Source: Synechococcus sp. UW140 (GTDB lineage Bacteria > Cyanobacteriota > Cyanobacteriia > PCC-6307 > Cyanobiaceae). From it: a stretch of 64,000 bases of DNA. Positions 36,317 through 44,912 of the stretch are shown in pieces (the stretch's first letter is position 1; every line of letters begins with the position of its first letter). The DNA is taken from assembly GCA_945875915.1 (NCBI GenBank), contig CAMCMT010000006.1, positions 1 to 64,000 on the forward strand, read 5' to 3'. The translations under genes and the position numbers were made by a program. A model generated the notes under the pieces. That model worked only from the letters and a program-made list of their open reading frames with translations. It had not been told where the DNA came from and did no database searches.

Positions 36317-36910
36317 TCAAGACGGGGCTCGGTCCGGGACGAGCCGATCAAGGCGATCAGCCGCTGTTGGCGGAGCCCGTCTTGGCGCGGTCGGGCTTGT
36401 TGGGCCGGCTTCGCCATCGCTGCCGCGGACGCCGGTGGAGACGCTAAAGCCGACGACTTTGCCGCCCATCCGGCTGACCCGCCGGATCGTGTCGCCCATG
36501 GGGGAGAAGGGCGCATTCCTCACCAGATCCGATGTGCGGGCGTAGTCGATGGTGTATCGGCCGCATCTGGGCCATGTTCTGGGGGCCCGGCCGTGCTGAT
36601 GCTTGAAGTTCAGCTCGCTGAAACGATTGGCGTTGCAGTTCTCCAAGAACTTGGTGCGATAGAGGCCGCTCTTGGCTATTTGACTCCCAAACTCCCGCAC
36701 GCTCAGGTAGCCCGGCTTGACCAGCAATTCGGGGCCTTCGAGGCGCTCGGGGGCCATTACATCTGGGTTGCCGAGCACCTGTTGAGTCACGGCCTGGATC
36801 CGGGCAACCTCGTCGTGTTGCGATCCATGGGTTCTTTTTTGCTCTTGAGCAACCCTTTTGACATTGTTACAAATTTCGCCGCTGGCGGTTTTGCGCTCAG
36901 CCGATACCAT
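36317..36910 (-). pseudogene. Collapsed phycobilisome linker gene
   Basis: The frame holds the first half of a PBS linker domain (VTQQVLGNPDVMAPERLEG, GYLSVREFGSQIAKSGLYRT, NRFSELNFKHQHGRAP) and then jumps to a short CpcD-like motif (RRVSRMGGKVVGFSV). The second half of the linker domain and the spacer are missing. The remaining C-terminus is Pro/Ala-rich filler. Family positions that are normally fixed are changed, for example FKHQHGRAP for FKHLLGRAP. The gene lies upstream of cpcBA where a PC rod linker (CpcC type) often sits. It is most likely a decaying copy, though the reading frame is still open. Confidence 0.7.
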
Positions 36911-36936
36911 CCGGCACAACCCCTTTGGGCTCTGTA

Positions 36937-37371
36937 ATGGCCGCCCAGTCTCCACCCCCCTCCCCAGCCCAGCTTCAACACCGCGTCGGCGAGCAACTCC
37001 AGGCCCTTAGCCAGGTGTCGGAGGCCTTGATGTTTCGCCTCCTCGACCTAGAGGAACGGCTGGGAGCCGTCGAGCAGCAGCTCGTTAGCCTCCGCGCCCG
37101 CGACGATCAGGCCTCCTGGGGCTTGGGCGCGGACACGGGCGAGATTCTCGCTCTCACCGAGGAGCGGCTAGCCCGGCTAGAAGACCTACTCAACGGCCGC
37201 CGTCAACTGCTTGGCGGCGGTGGTAGTTCTTCCTATGGTCAAGACGCTGGTTTCGCCGGTGCCGAGGGAGCCATTAATGCAGTGGCGAGCGGCTCCGCGG
37301 TGCGGGACGCGGCCTTTGATCCCTTCCCGGAAGAGGAAGAGCAGGCCTTCATGGATGAACTGATCGCCTGA
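36937..37371 (+). CDS. Coiled-coil hypothetical protein next to cpcT
   Basis: A 144-residue protein from ATG 36937. A Pro-rich start is followed by a long helix with heptad character (LQHRVGEQLQALSQVSEALMFRLLDLEERLGAVEQQL broken here as a whole region, residues about 12-50), a second helix (ILALTEERLARLEDLL), a Gly/Ser spacer and an acidic end (FPEEEEQAFMDELIA). I do not recognise a named family. It overlaps the upstream end of the decayed linker frame region and converges on cpcT with 27 bases between stops. Confidence 0.65.
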   Translation: MAAQSPPPSPAQLQHRVGEQLQALSQVSEALMFRLLDLEERLGAVEQQLVSLRARDDQASWGLGADTGEILALTEERLARLEDLLNGRRQLLGGGGSSSYGQDAGFAGAEGAINAVASGSAVRDAAFDPFPEEEEQAFMDELIA

Positions 37372-37398
37372 TCTTTGGTTGGCCAGATCGTCAGACCA

Positions 37399-37992
37399 TC
37401 AGACCTGGATCCAGTCGCTGGGTAGTTCGGAGCTGTAATCGTGGGTTCGCTCGAACTCAAAAGGGCCAGCTAGGGAGCCCCACAGCTGCTCGTGGCTGCC
37501 GGGGTCGTGGCCCCGGTCGATCGTGCGCATGCCCTGGCCATCGAGCTCGAAGCTGCTGACCAGATAGGCGGTGGCTCCCTTGCGTTCCACCAGGCAGCGG
37601 CAGCCCGGTTCCACCTCACCGATGAAGCCATTGGCCGTTTCCTTCACGATGTAGCTGCACCCCTCGAGCAAGCGCAGGTCACCGGAACGGATCTGTTGGC
37701 GCCGGTCGGCGTCCTCCACCGCTCCCCAGAAGCGTTGCCCCTCGTCGATGGCCTGGTTGTGGATTACGAGGCTGTCGCTGCGTTGCTCCACCCGCAGCAC
37801 CCGGATGCGGTAGGGGCGGCCTGGATCAAACGAATAGCACTGCTCCAGCAGCAACGAGCCCGGCGCCAGCTGGGGCAGGGGCCGTAACTTCACCAGGATG
37901 TGGGCGAAGAGGGGCGGATTTTCGAAGGCCTGTTGTTGGTTGCTGAAACCGGCGCTCAACTGGCTCAGCAGGCGGGCGGAGGGGCTGGTCAT
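37399..37992 (-). CDS. cpcT: Phycocyanin beta-153 bilin lyase CpcT
   Basis: A 197-residue T-type lyase. Family marks: LSAGFSNQQQAFENPPLFAHI, LLLEQCYSFDPGRPYRIRVL, GFIGEVEPGCRCLVERKG, AYLVSSFELDG and DRGHDPGSHEQLWGSLAGPF. CpcT attaches phycocyanobilin to Cys-153 of CpcB. The assignment to phycocyanin rests on its closeness to cpcBA, while cpeT lies in the PE series. This gene marks the right end of the pigment region. Confidence 0.92.
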   Translation of the reverse strand: MTSPSARLLSQLSAGFSNQQQAFENPPLFAHILVKLRPLPQLAPGSLLLEQCYSFDPGRPYRIRVLRVEQRSDSLVIHNQAIDEGQRFWGAVEDADRRQQIRSGDLRLLEGCSYIVKETANGFIGEVEPGCRCLVERKGATAYLVSSFELDGQGMRTIDRGHDPGSHEQLWGSLAGPFEFERTHDYSSELPSDWIQV

Positions 37993-38109
37993 GGCCGGAT
38001 CCTATGGGCAGTGGAGTCCCGCCCATGGGCCGACCGCTGGAAACGCAGAACTCGGCAAAGGGCAGCGCTTTCGGTCTGTGCCGAAGCGCCTGTGGCTGGT
38101 CCTAAGGGC

Positions 38110-38349
38110 CTAGAGACCCAGCAGCCGGATGCGGAATTCGGCCACCTGGCGCGCCATGGCCGGGCTGCTCACCATGAAGGGGTGGTCAGTGCAGCTGGCC
38201 AGGATCAGGCCAATCTTTTCGGTGCTGGCCATGGCGTGGTCAGGGTTTTGGGTGGTGTGGCGCTTCCAGGCCGCATCGAAGACCATGCCAAAGCTGTCGG
38301 CGTTATCGAATAGCTGGCTACTGCTGGCCTCCGGCCGTGGAGAACGCAT
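38110..38349 (-). CDS. Small hypothetical protein
   Basis: A 79-residue soluble protein starting at ATG 38349. It has SSSQLFDNADSFGMVFDAAWKRH, then TEKIGLILASCTDHPFMVSS and MARQVAEFRIRLLGL. I do not recognise the family. Stop and start codons are clean, and codon use is like the neighbours. It stands alone between cpcT and dipZ. Confidence 0.55.
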   Translation of the reverse strand: MRSPRPEASSSQLFDNADSFGMVFDAAWKRHTTQNPDHAMASTEKIGLILASCTDHPFMVSSPAMARQVAEFRIRLLGL

Positions 38350-38583
38350 GACCCCTGGGGCGTTGGTTTGATCGGATGCTAAGTCCCGGTTAGGACGGCA
38401 CTAAGGTGGGAGCGATTCGACTTACCAGCTACTGATGGTGTTGGTAAGCAATCACAGCCGATTCGCAATGGCCCCGATCGTTGTCTGCTCCATGGCTTTG
38501 ATAGGGCTACGAACACATTTAGCTGCTGGCGGTTTCGCCACGATTTTGAGCGGGATTTAGAGCCTCAAAACGTGCTGCTTAAC

Positions 38584-40374
38584 TCAACCAAAGCTGAAGG
38601 AGTAGGCCTGCACCCCAGGGTCTAGGAATTCGATCGCAAAGGTATGGAGACGGTCAGAGCCTGTGCGCAGCCGGACCAGCTGGTGGAGCCGGTGCTGCTG
38701 CACCACTCCGTTGCCCATGGCATCGGTATCGCTGCCATGGGAGTCGCCCGGGGGCGCGCCGTCAATCCGCACCCGGAAGCGCACCGGCCGGTTGCCAGCC
38801 CCGGGCCCGAGCACCAGGTGGAGATTCCGGGCGCGGAAGCGGTAGACAATGCGGCCCCCTGGGCTGCTGGAGGTTGCCTTCTCGCTATCCACCCACCAGC
38901 GGCCCGCCAGTCCCCAATGGTCCGGAGCCAGGTCGGCGGGTAAGTCGTAATTGCGGGCCGCCGGCGGCAAAAGGGCTCCGGAGGCGAAGCGATCGGTGCG
39001 CTCGAAGCCCAGATAGGTTTCCGGCGAAGGGAGCTGGCCGCCCGCGGCGGCGGCCTGGCTGCCCGGGGTGGCTAGCTCCACCAGGGCCGTCGAGACCCCT
39101 GGGCGGCCGGCTTCGCGCAGAAGTTGCTGGATCACCAGTTCTGACCGTTTGTAGGCGCCTTCGCCGAACTGAACATGGCGGATTCGGCCGCGGGCATCGA
39201 TGAAATAGTGGGCCGGCCAATAGCGGTTTTGGAAGGCTTTCCAGATCGCGAGATCGTTGTCGAGCACCACCGGATAGGTCACCTGGAGTTTGCGGGTGGC
39301 CTCGCGCACGTTGCCCAGGTCCCGCTCGAAGGCGAACTCGGGAGAATGGACCCCGATCACCACCAGGCCCTGGTTTCGATACTTCTCGGCCCATGCGCGC
39401 AGGTAGGGCAGGGTGCGCAGGCAGTTGATGCAGGAGTAGGTCCAAAAATCAATCAGCACCACCTTCCCTTTGAGTTGCTCCCGGCTCACGGGCGAGCCGT
39501 TGAGCCAGGTGGCCCCTGGCGGCAAGGGCGGCATGGCGCCCAGCACGGGAAGGGGCAGGGGCGAGCCAGGGGTGGTTTGGTTGGAGGACGCATTTGTGAG
39601 GCTGGCGCTGGCAGCGGTGGACCGCACCCCAGGAGTGGCTGCGGCCGTTGGGTGCAGCTTGGATACAAGCGTTTCCTCCAGGCCGCTGGCGCCGGAACGG
39701 GCCGCGGTCGCCACGGAGCTGCGATCCAAGCCCAGGGCGATGGCCGCCACCCCCAGCAGCACCACGGCGCCCAGGCCCCTCCGCAGCGTTTCGCTGGCGC
39801 CGAGAGAGCGTTTGAGGCCCTGGGACAGCCGCCCGCCGGCCCCTAGCGCGAGGGCCAGGGAGGTGGCGGCCCCGAGGCCGTAGGCCAGCAGCAGCAGGGC
39901 CGAGTGGCCACTGGCGCCCCCGATGGCCGCCCCGGTGAGGATCAGCCCCAGGATCGGGCCGGCGCAGGGGGCCCAGAGCAGGCCGATCGCAATGCCAAGC
40001 AGCAGCGAGCCCCCCACCGCATGGCCCGAATGACGGGCCCGATCGGCCCGCAGGGAGAGACGATTGCCCAGCCGCACTAAGGGCTGGCTGAGCCGATCGG
40101 CCAGGGCCGGAAACAGCAGGGCCAGGCCGAAGACGGCCAGCAGCACCAGGGCCAGCAGGCGACCGGCCTGGTTGGCCTGCACCACCCAGCTGCCGCTGAT
40201 GGCGGCCAGGCTGCCTACCGCGGCAAAGGAGACCGCCATGCCCAAGAGCATCGGCAGAACGCTGCTGCGGAAGGGCTGGCCCAACCTGGCAAACACAAAG
40301 GGCAGCACCGGCAGGATGCAGGGGCTGAGGATCGTCAGCAGGCCGCCAAAGAAGGCCAGGATCAACACACTCAT
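38584..40374 (-). CDS. dipZ: DipZ-type thiol:disulfide interchange protein (CcdA + thioredoxin + C-terminal domain)
   Basis: A 596-residue membrane protein. Residues 1-210 form a CcdA-like domain with about six helices and the paired cysteines in LTILSPCILPVLP and LLWAPCAGPILG, which carry electrons across the membrane. After a Ser/Thr-rich linker a periplasmic thioredoxin-like domain follows (about 290-430): LKGKVVLIDFWTYSCINCLRTL holds the CxxC active site. The C-terminal 130 residues (LGFERTDRFASGALLPPA onward) are the beta-rich domain of DipZ proteins. It supplies reducing power to periplasmic thiols. ATG 40374 is preferred to the adjacent GTG. Confidence 0.92.
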   Translation of the reverse strand: MSVLILAFFGGLLTILSPCILPVLPFVFARLGQPFRSSVLPMLLGMAVSFAAVGSLAAISGSWVVQANQAGRLLALVLLAVFGLALLFPALADRLSQPLVRLGNRLSLRADRARHSGHAVGGSLLLGIAIGLLWAPCAGPILGLILTGAAIGGASGHSALLLLAYGLGAATSLALALGAGGRLSQGLKRSLGASETLRRGLGAVVLLGVAAIALGLDRSSVATAARSGASGLEETLVSKLHPTAAATPGVRSTAASASLTNASSNQTTPGSPLPLPVLGAMPPLPPGATWLNGSPVSREQLKGKVVLIDFWTYSCINCLRTLPYLRAWAEKYRNQGLVVIGVHSPEFAFERDLGNVREATRKLQVTYPVVLDNDLAIWKAFQNRYWPAHYFIDARGRIRHVQFGEGAYKRSELVIQQLLREAGRPGVSTALVELATPGSQAAAAGGQLPSPETYLGFERTDRFASGALLPPAARNYDLPADLAPDHWGLAGRWWVDSEKATSSSPGGRIVYRFRARNLHLVLGPGAGNRPVRFRVRIDGAPPGDSHGSDTDAMGNGVVQQHRLHQLVRLRTGSDRLHTFAIEFLDPGVQAYSFSFG

Positions 40375-40401
40375 CACAGTTGCCTGGTTGGCAAGTAGTA
40401 C

Positions 40402-41118
40402 TTAGGGGCTGGGAGCCGAAGCTGGCGAGACCGGGCAGGTATTGCGCTGGTAATCGCAGGCCTGGATGGCAGGTTTCTGCCAGCTGAGCGGGATTTCCAG
40501 TAGATCCCTAGTGCCGCTGATTGCCTGGGCTAGGAAGATCAAAGCCGCCAACAGATTGGCGCTGACGTGTAGACGACGCCAGCGCAAATGCCGGCTGATC
40601 TCGGGCCGGCCGGCCACCGAGAACAGCATCAGGCCGGTGAGCCCGGCGCCCCCCCAGAAATGGGATTGCCAGAAGGCGCCCTGGAAGGGGTTGTCGCCCA
40701 GGCGATAGACCTCACCTTGGAGGCCGAGCGTGATTACGCCCGCCCAGCAGAGCAGGGAAAAACAGGCCCGATAGGCAGGGCTTTTGGCACGCCACAACAA
40801 CACCAGGGCCAGGCTCGAGCCGAGTAGCACCAGCAGCACTAAGGCCAGCCTGGGTAGGCCCCCGGGGAAGGCAGCAAGGGGGTGGCCGCTGAGGATCACC
40901 ACGGCCAGGGCCAGCAGCACGATGGCCACCACAGCCGCAGCCAACCAGCGGCCCAGATCGGCGTGGTCCCGCCCCACGGTGGGCGGCAGTTTTGTCTGGT
41001 TGAGGCGGCGATCCCGGGCTTGGTAGCCCAGGCGCAGCACCATGCCAAGTAGGGGATAGACCACCGCCACTGCCAGCACGGGGTGCAGCAGCCAGAGCCA
41101 GTCGATGGATTGCAGCAT
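40402..41118 (-). CDS. DUF4079 family membrane protein
   Basis: A 238-residue protein with about six hydrophobic helices. It opens SIDWLWLLHPVLAVAVVYPLLG, followed by LRLGYQARDRRL and VGRDHADLGRWLAAAVVAIV, and later HFWGGAGLTGLMLFSVAGRP and RRLHVSANLLAALIFL. This matches DUF4079, found in cyanobacteria and plastids, with conserved His pairs that suggest heme or quinone chemistry (inference). ATG 41118 begins the conserved region. It is followed by dipZ after 27 bases on the same strand, possibly one operon. Confidence 0.85.
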   Translation of the reverse strand: MLQSIDWLWLLHPVLAVAVVYPLLGMVLRLGYQARDRRLNQTKLPPTVGRDHADLGRWLAAAVVAIVLLALAVVILSGHPLAAFPGGLPRLALVLLVLLGSSLALVLLWRAKSPAYRACFSLLCWAGVITLGLQGEVYRLGDNPFQGAFWQSHFWGGAGLTGLMLFSVAGRPEISRHLRWRRLHVSANLLAALIFLAQAISGTRDLLEIPLSWQKPAIQACDYQRNTCPVSPASAPSP

Positions 41119-41230
41119 CGGTTCGGGGGCGAAGGAACAGCACCCGGCTGGGGCCGGGGGGCAGGACTGGCTGGGCTCAAATGGGCTTGCCGCTCCCAAT
41201 CGCCCCCACAAGTTGAACGCCAGCCGATGG

Positions 41231-41267
41231 TGAGGCGCCAGGTCTAGGTGTCGTCCCTGGCGCCTCA
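41231..41267. repeat. Perfect 12-bp inverted repeat
   Basis: TGAGGCGCCAGG (41231-41242) and CCTGGCGCCTCA (41256-41267) pair perfectly over a 13-base loop. It starts 6 bases beyond the stop codon of the DM13 gene, so it may act as a terminator-like or RNA-stabilising hairpin, although no T-tract follows. Confidence 0.6.
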
Positions 41268-41272
41268 GACCC

Positions 41273-41767
41273 TCAGGATTTCAACGGCGACCAGGCCATG
41301 GTGGCGTTGAACTGCTTGCACCAAATCAGAACTGATCCCTGGGCCTTGAGGTCGATCGAGGCGGGAATCTCATAGCTCTGGGCCCCCTTGCTCGACTTCA
41401 GCGACGCCAGGATCGTGTAGCTGCCGGGCTTGAGCGGGAAGCCCGGTGCCTTGGTGCTGGCGAGCGGTGTTTTTGACGGGCTGAAGATCACCTTCAGGTC
41501 GGGGGCCTTGTCGTTGGTCTTGAAATCGCTGCTGAGGCTGAGCACCTGCCGGCCCCCTTCTTTCTTGATCGAGAAGCTGCCGGCCACCGGGGCTTCCGCC
41601 ATCTGGAAGGTGCCCTGCAGCTTCACATCTGCCGAGGCCACCATGGCCGGGGCGGCGGCCTGGGCCTGGGGCAGGGCACGGGCCTCGAGGGCGCTGCCCG
41701 TGAGGGTTGCGGCGCCGACCAGGGCAACGGCGGCGAAACGGGAGCCTGCGCTAGATAGAGCCAACAT
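41273..41767 (-). CDS. Secreted DM13 domain protein
   Basis: A 164-residue protein. The signal peptide (FAAVALVGAATLTGSAL) leads to a DM13 domain: VKLQGTFQMAEAPVAGSFSI, VLSLSSDFKTNDKAPDLKVIFSPS, GSYTILASLKSSKGAQSYEIP and the end with SVLIWCKQFNATMAWSPL. The single Cys in the WCKQF segment is the conserved one. DM13 domains have been proposed to act in extracytoplasmic redox or electron transfer. It lies upstream of DUF4079 and dipZ on the same strand. Confidence 0.87.
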   Translation of the reverse strand: MLALSSAGSRFAAVALVGAATLTGSALEARALPQAQAAAPAMVASADVKLQGTFQMAEAPVAGSFSIKKEGGRQVLSLSSDFKTNDKAPDLKVIFSPSKTPLASTKAPGFPLKPGSYTILASLKSSKGAQSYEIPASIDLKAQGSVLIWCKQFNATMAWSPLKS

Positions 41768-41842
41768 GGCCGATGGGATGCAAATGGGCAGCTCGGGGGC
41801 CGGGATCCGAAACGGAGTAGCTCCCGAGCGAAGGGAGTACCG

Positions 41843-42659
41843 ATGAGGGATCCGATCGGATTGGCTCCGCCTGGGCAAGCGCGCTTGTTGGCCTGGCTGC
41901 CCCTGGTGGTTTACGTACTGCTGCGGGGATTGGATGGCACGGTTCTCAAGTGGCTGCAACTTCAGGGCGCGGCCCAAGCGCTGAACGGCGTGAATCCGAT
42001 CAGCTTTTGCAATATTTTCTTCATTGCCCAGCTCAGTCTGGGACTGGCGACCCTCGTGCCTGGCCGCAACCATTTGTCCCGGGATCTTGGTTCCTTAGCA
42101 GGCCGGGACCGACTGCTGTTGGCGCTCCATGGAGGGTTGGGCCTGTTCCTCGGCCCAGTCGCCACTGTCCTAGCCCTAGACGCGCTCTCGGTGACCAGCC
42201 AGACCCTTCTGTTCGCGTTGGTGCTGCCCCTTTCGGCCTTGCTGGCCCGCTGGCTGTTGCATGAATCCCTGCCCCGGGCGTTCTGGCCCAGCTTGGTCCT
42301 GGTTCTCTCCGGACTGCTGCTGCCCCAGGCGGCCATGGCCATGGAGGGCGGGCCCATGGACGAGCTGGTGGGAGTGACCTGGCCCCTGGTCGTCAGTGTT
42401 GGCCTGCCCTCGACCCTGGCCGCCCTGGTGTCTGCCCTGGGGCTCTATGGGCCCCAGCACTTTTTGCTGCTGCGCCTCGGGTGGGTGGTGGGCGTGATTG
42501 GGGTTTATGGCCTCTGCCTCACCCTTGGCCGAGAATTGGCCCTGCGCGCGGCCAGCCGCCCTGGGTTTGGAGCTGGTACTGGCTGGTGTGGGCCTCGATG
42601 GCGTGGCCAGGGCCCGCAGGGAGCAATCCGATCTGACTGGTGGGCGGTACTCCCCTTGA
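41843..42659 (+). pseudogene. DMT/EamA-type transporter, internally deleted and frameshifted
   Basis: The N-terminal part (about 230 residues) is a normal drug/metabolite-type transporter with eight or so helices: WLPLVVYVLLRGLDGTVLKWL, PISFCNIFFIAQLSLGLA, SQTLLFALVLPLSALLARWLL and VVGVIGVYGLCLTLGRELAL. Then the sequence becomes non-membrane. In the next frame, ALGLELVLAGVGLDGVARA, a plausible last helix, appears and stops at 42659. About 60 residues seem to be missing at the junction near 42560. If read straight, the frame runs to 42754 and overlaps the sigma factor start. I therefore call it a damaged gene. Confidence 0.65.
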
Positions 42660-42753
42660 AGACTCCCCTCGAAGTCGCCTCCTTTTGGGATTGTTCCGGC
42701 CCAGCCCCACTAGTCCGGCCCTGCGCCCGGCCCCGTCGCTGGGGGAGAGGCTG

Positions 42754-43275
42754 ATGCAAACCACTACTTACAACTCTCTTGAGGAGCTTTACGACGCCTG
42801 TGCTGGGGCCGTCTATCGGCTAGCCCTGCACCTAAGCCGCGACCGTCAGGAGGCCGAAGACCTCTGCCATGACGTGTTCTTGCGCTACTGGCAACAGGGC
42901 CGCTACGAACCCTCGCGGGGACCAGTGCTCGCCTATCTGTTGTTGATGACCCGTTCGATGGCGCTCAATCGCCTCAGCCAGCGCAAGAACCGTTGGGAGC
43001 TGCTGCAACGCTGGTCCCACCAGCTCTTCCCCGCGGCGGTGACCAGCCCCCAGGAGGCCGCCGAAGACGATGAACTGGCGGGACGGGTTAAAGGGGCGCT
43101 GGGCTCGATTCCTGCCGACCAGCGCCAGGTGCTGGAGCTGGCCTACTACGAGGGCCTGAGCCAGTCGGCGATCGGCGAAAGGCTCCAGCTGCCCCTGGGA
43201 ACCGTCAAAACCCGATCGCGGCAGGGATTGATCCGGCTGCGGGCGTTGCTATTCGACTACCGGAGCGAACCATGA
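42754..43275 (+). CDS. ECF-type RNA polymerase sigma factor
   Basis: A 173-residue sigma-70 family factor of the extracytoplasmic-function type (SigK-like). Region 2: LYDACAGAVYRLALHLSRDRQ, EDLCHDVFLRYWQQG and VLAYLLLMTRSMALNRL. Region 4: IPADQRQVLELAYYEGLSQSAI followed by LQLPLGTVKTRSRQGLIRLR. The start is ATG 42754, with GGGGGAGAGG as ribosome site. Its stop overlaps the anti-sigma factor start by 4 bases (ATGA), so factor and inhibitor are made together. It probably controls an envelope or redox stress regulon. Confidence 0.93.
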   Translation: MQTTTYNSLEELYDACAGAVYRLALHLSRDRQEAEDLCHDVFLRYWQQGRYEPSRGPVLAYLLLMTRSMALNRLSQRKNRWELLQRWSHQLFPAAVTSPQEAAEDDELAGRVKGALGSIPADQRQVLELAYYEGLSQSAIGERLQLPLGTVKTRSRQGLIRLRALLFDYRSEP

Positions 43276-44045
43276 GCCATCCCGACCAACCGTCCGCCGC
43301 CGCCATCGATGCCCTGCTGGCCGGCCATGCCCTCGGCGACCTCGACGATGGCGAACGCCAGCAACTGGCGGCACTGCTCCGCCAGCGGCCGGAGCTGCGC
43401 GCCCGGCTCGATCAATTCAGTACCACCCTCGACCTGTTGCCCCTGGCCCTGCCAGCCACCGCGGCGCCGCCCGCCCGCCTGCGCCGCCGACTGCTGGAGC
43501 CGCCCCGGCCGGAGCGGCCGCCCCGCCCCTGGCTGCTGCCCGCCCTTCTCGGGGTGGGCTTGCTGGTGCTGGGGCTGGACCTGCACCAGACCCGCCAGCA
43601 ACTGGCCCAGGTGCAGCAGCAACTGCAGGCCCCTCGCCGGTCTGCCCCAGGGAAGTCGGCCCCAGAAAACCAGGGGCGCCGCCTGATCCTGGCCTCCACG
43701 CTTGGTGATTCAGCCCCCTCTGCCAAACCTTCCTCAGACCCATCCGACTCGGTCTCGCGGGGCTCGCCTACGGGAGAAGTGGTGGTGATGGCCAATTCCA
43801 ACAACAATCTTTTGATACTGAACAACCTGCCGGCGCCCCCGCCCCACCACGTCTACCGGCTGTGGGCCACGGTTGACGGTCAGAAGGTGGGCTGCGTGGC
43901 CTTTGTGCCGACAGCCCAGGGCCATGTGGCGATGCCGATCCCACCGATGCCCTCCAACCTGGCCAGCACCATCAGCGTCACCCTTGAAGCCAACGCGACG
44001 GGCACGGTTCCACGCGGGCCGATGGTCCTCTCGACGCGGGTCTAA
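43272..44045 (+). CDS. Anti-sigma factor, RskA type
   Basis: A 257-residue membrane protein. The N-terminal part (about residues 1-80) is the sigma-binding domain (IDALLAGHALGDLDDGERQQLAA). One membrane helix (about 95-113, WLLPALLGVGLLVLGLDL) leads to a coiled coil (QTRQQLAQVQQQLQA) and a periplasmic RskA domain (from VVVMANSNNNLLILNNLPAP; HHVYRLWATVDGQKVG; STISVTLEANATGTV). In SigK/RskA systems, signal-driven cleavage of the anti-sigma factor frees the sigma factor. There is no zinc-binding HxxxCxxC. It is translationally coupled to the sigma factor. Confidence 0.92.
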   Translation: MSHPDQPSAAAIDALLAGHALGDLDDGERQQLAALLRQRPELRARLDQFSTTLDLLPLALPATAAPPARLRRRLLEPPRPERPPRPWLLPALLGVGLLVLGLDLHQTRQQLAQVQQQLQAPRRSAPGKSAPENQGRRLILASTLGDSAPSAKPSSDPSDSVSRGSPTGEVVVMANSNNNLLILNNLPAPPPHHVYRLWATVDGQKVGCVAFVPTAQGHVAMPIPPMPSNLASTISVTLEANATGTVPRGPMVLSTRV

Positions 44046-44209
44046 GCGGGCGGCGGGGCTAGCCCCATCCGATCTTGACTTTGACCCGTATGGCATGCAA
44101 TGGGTGGGCAATCGCCGTGGCTCTGCACACCAGCTTGATCCGCAAACTCTTTCCCAAACCGTTCACGAAACAGGCCACCAAATCAACGTCGAAATCAACG
44201 TCTAAACCG

Positions 44210-44912
44210 ATGACCACACTGTTGCGCCAGCATCAGGACAGACTCCTGCCAGGGGTGTGGCGCGGCACCCTCCTGGCCCTCTTGCTTCAGGTTCCCCTGG
44301 CCGGTGGCATCCAGGCCGCCCAGGTCCAGGCCCATGGCTTTAAACGGCTCCAAACCATCGCCGCAACCCAGGGCTCTCGCACGGCCGTCTTCGCGGGTGG
44401 CTGCTTCTGGGGCATCGAGGCGGTCTTCGAGCACGTCAGGGGCGTGACGGATGTGGTGTCGGGCTACGGGGGGATCCAGCAAAAATCCCAGCTACGAGCA
44501 GGTCAGCAGCGGCCAGACGGGCCATGCCGAGGCGGTGCGCATCAGCTTCGAACCCAAACGGATCTCCTATGAGCAGCTCCCGGACGTGTTCCTAACGGTG
44601 GCCCACAACCCAACCGAGCTCAACCGCCAGGGCCTGGATGTCGGCTGCCAATATCGTTCCGCCATTTTATACGGTGATGCCAGCCAGAAACAAGCGGCCA
44701 TTAGGGTCTTGGCCCAGCTGCAGCGATCCCATGCCTACCCCCGCCCCCTGGTGACCCAGGTGCTGGCCCTGCGGGGCTTCCATCCGGCCGAGGCCTACCA
44801 CCAGAACTACCTGGCCCTGCACCCGACAATTTCTTTTATCGTCAGCCACGATCTGTCAAAACTGGCCCAATTGCGACAACGGTTCCCGACTCTCTACCGG
44901 GCCCTGCAGTGA
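44210..44912 (+). pseudogene. msrA: Periplasmic peptide-methionine (S)-S-oxide reductase MsrA, frameshifted
   Basis: The first frame begins at ATG 44210 with a signal-like N-terminus ([13 protein letters not shown]) and runs through the active site [21 protein letters not shown] to VVSGYGG. Here, at a run of six G (44468-44473), the reading frame is lost. The family continues perfectly in the next frame: [41 protein letters not shown] and HPAEAYHQNYLALHP, to a stop at 44912. A change of run length (eight G would match the family length best) restores one protein. The change could be a real mutation, a slippery phase-variable tract, or an assembly error. Confidence 0.9.
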
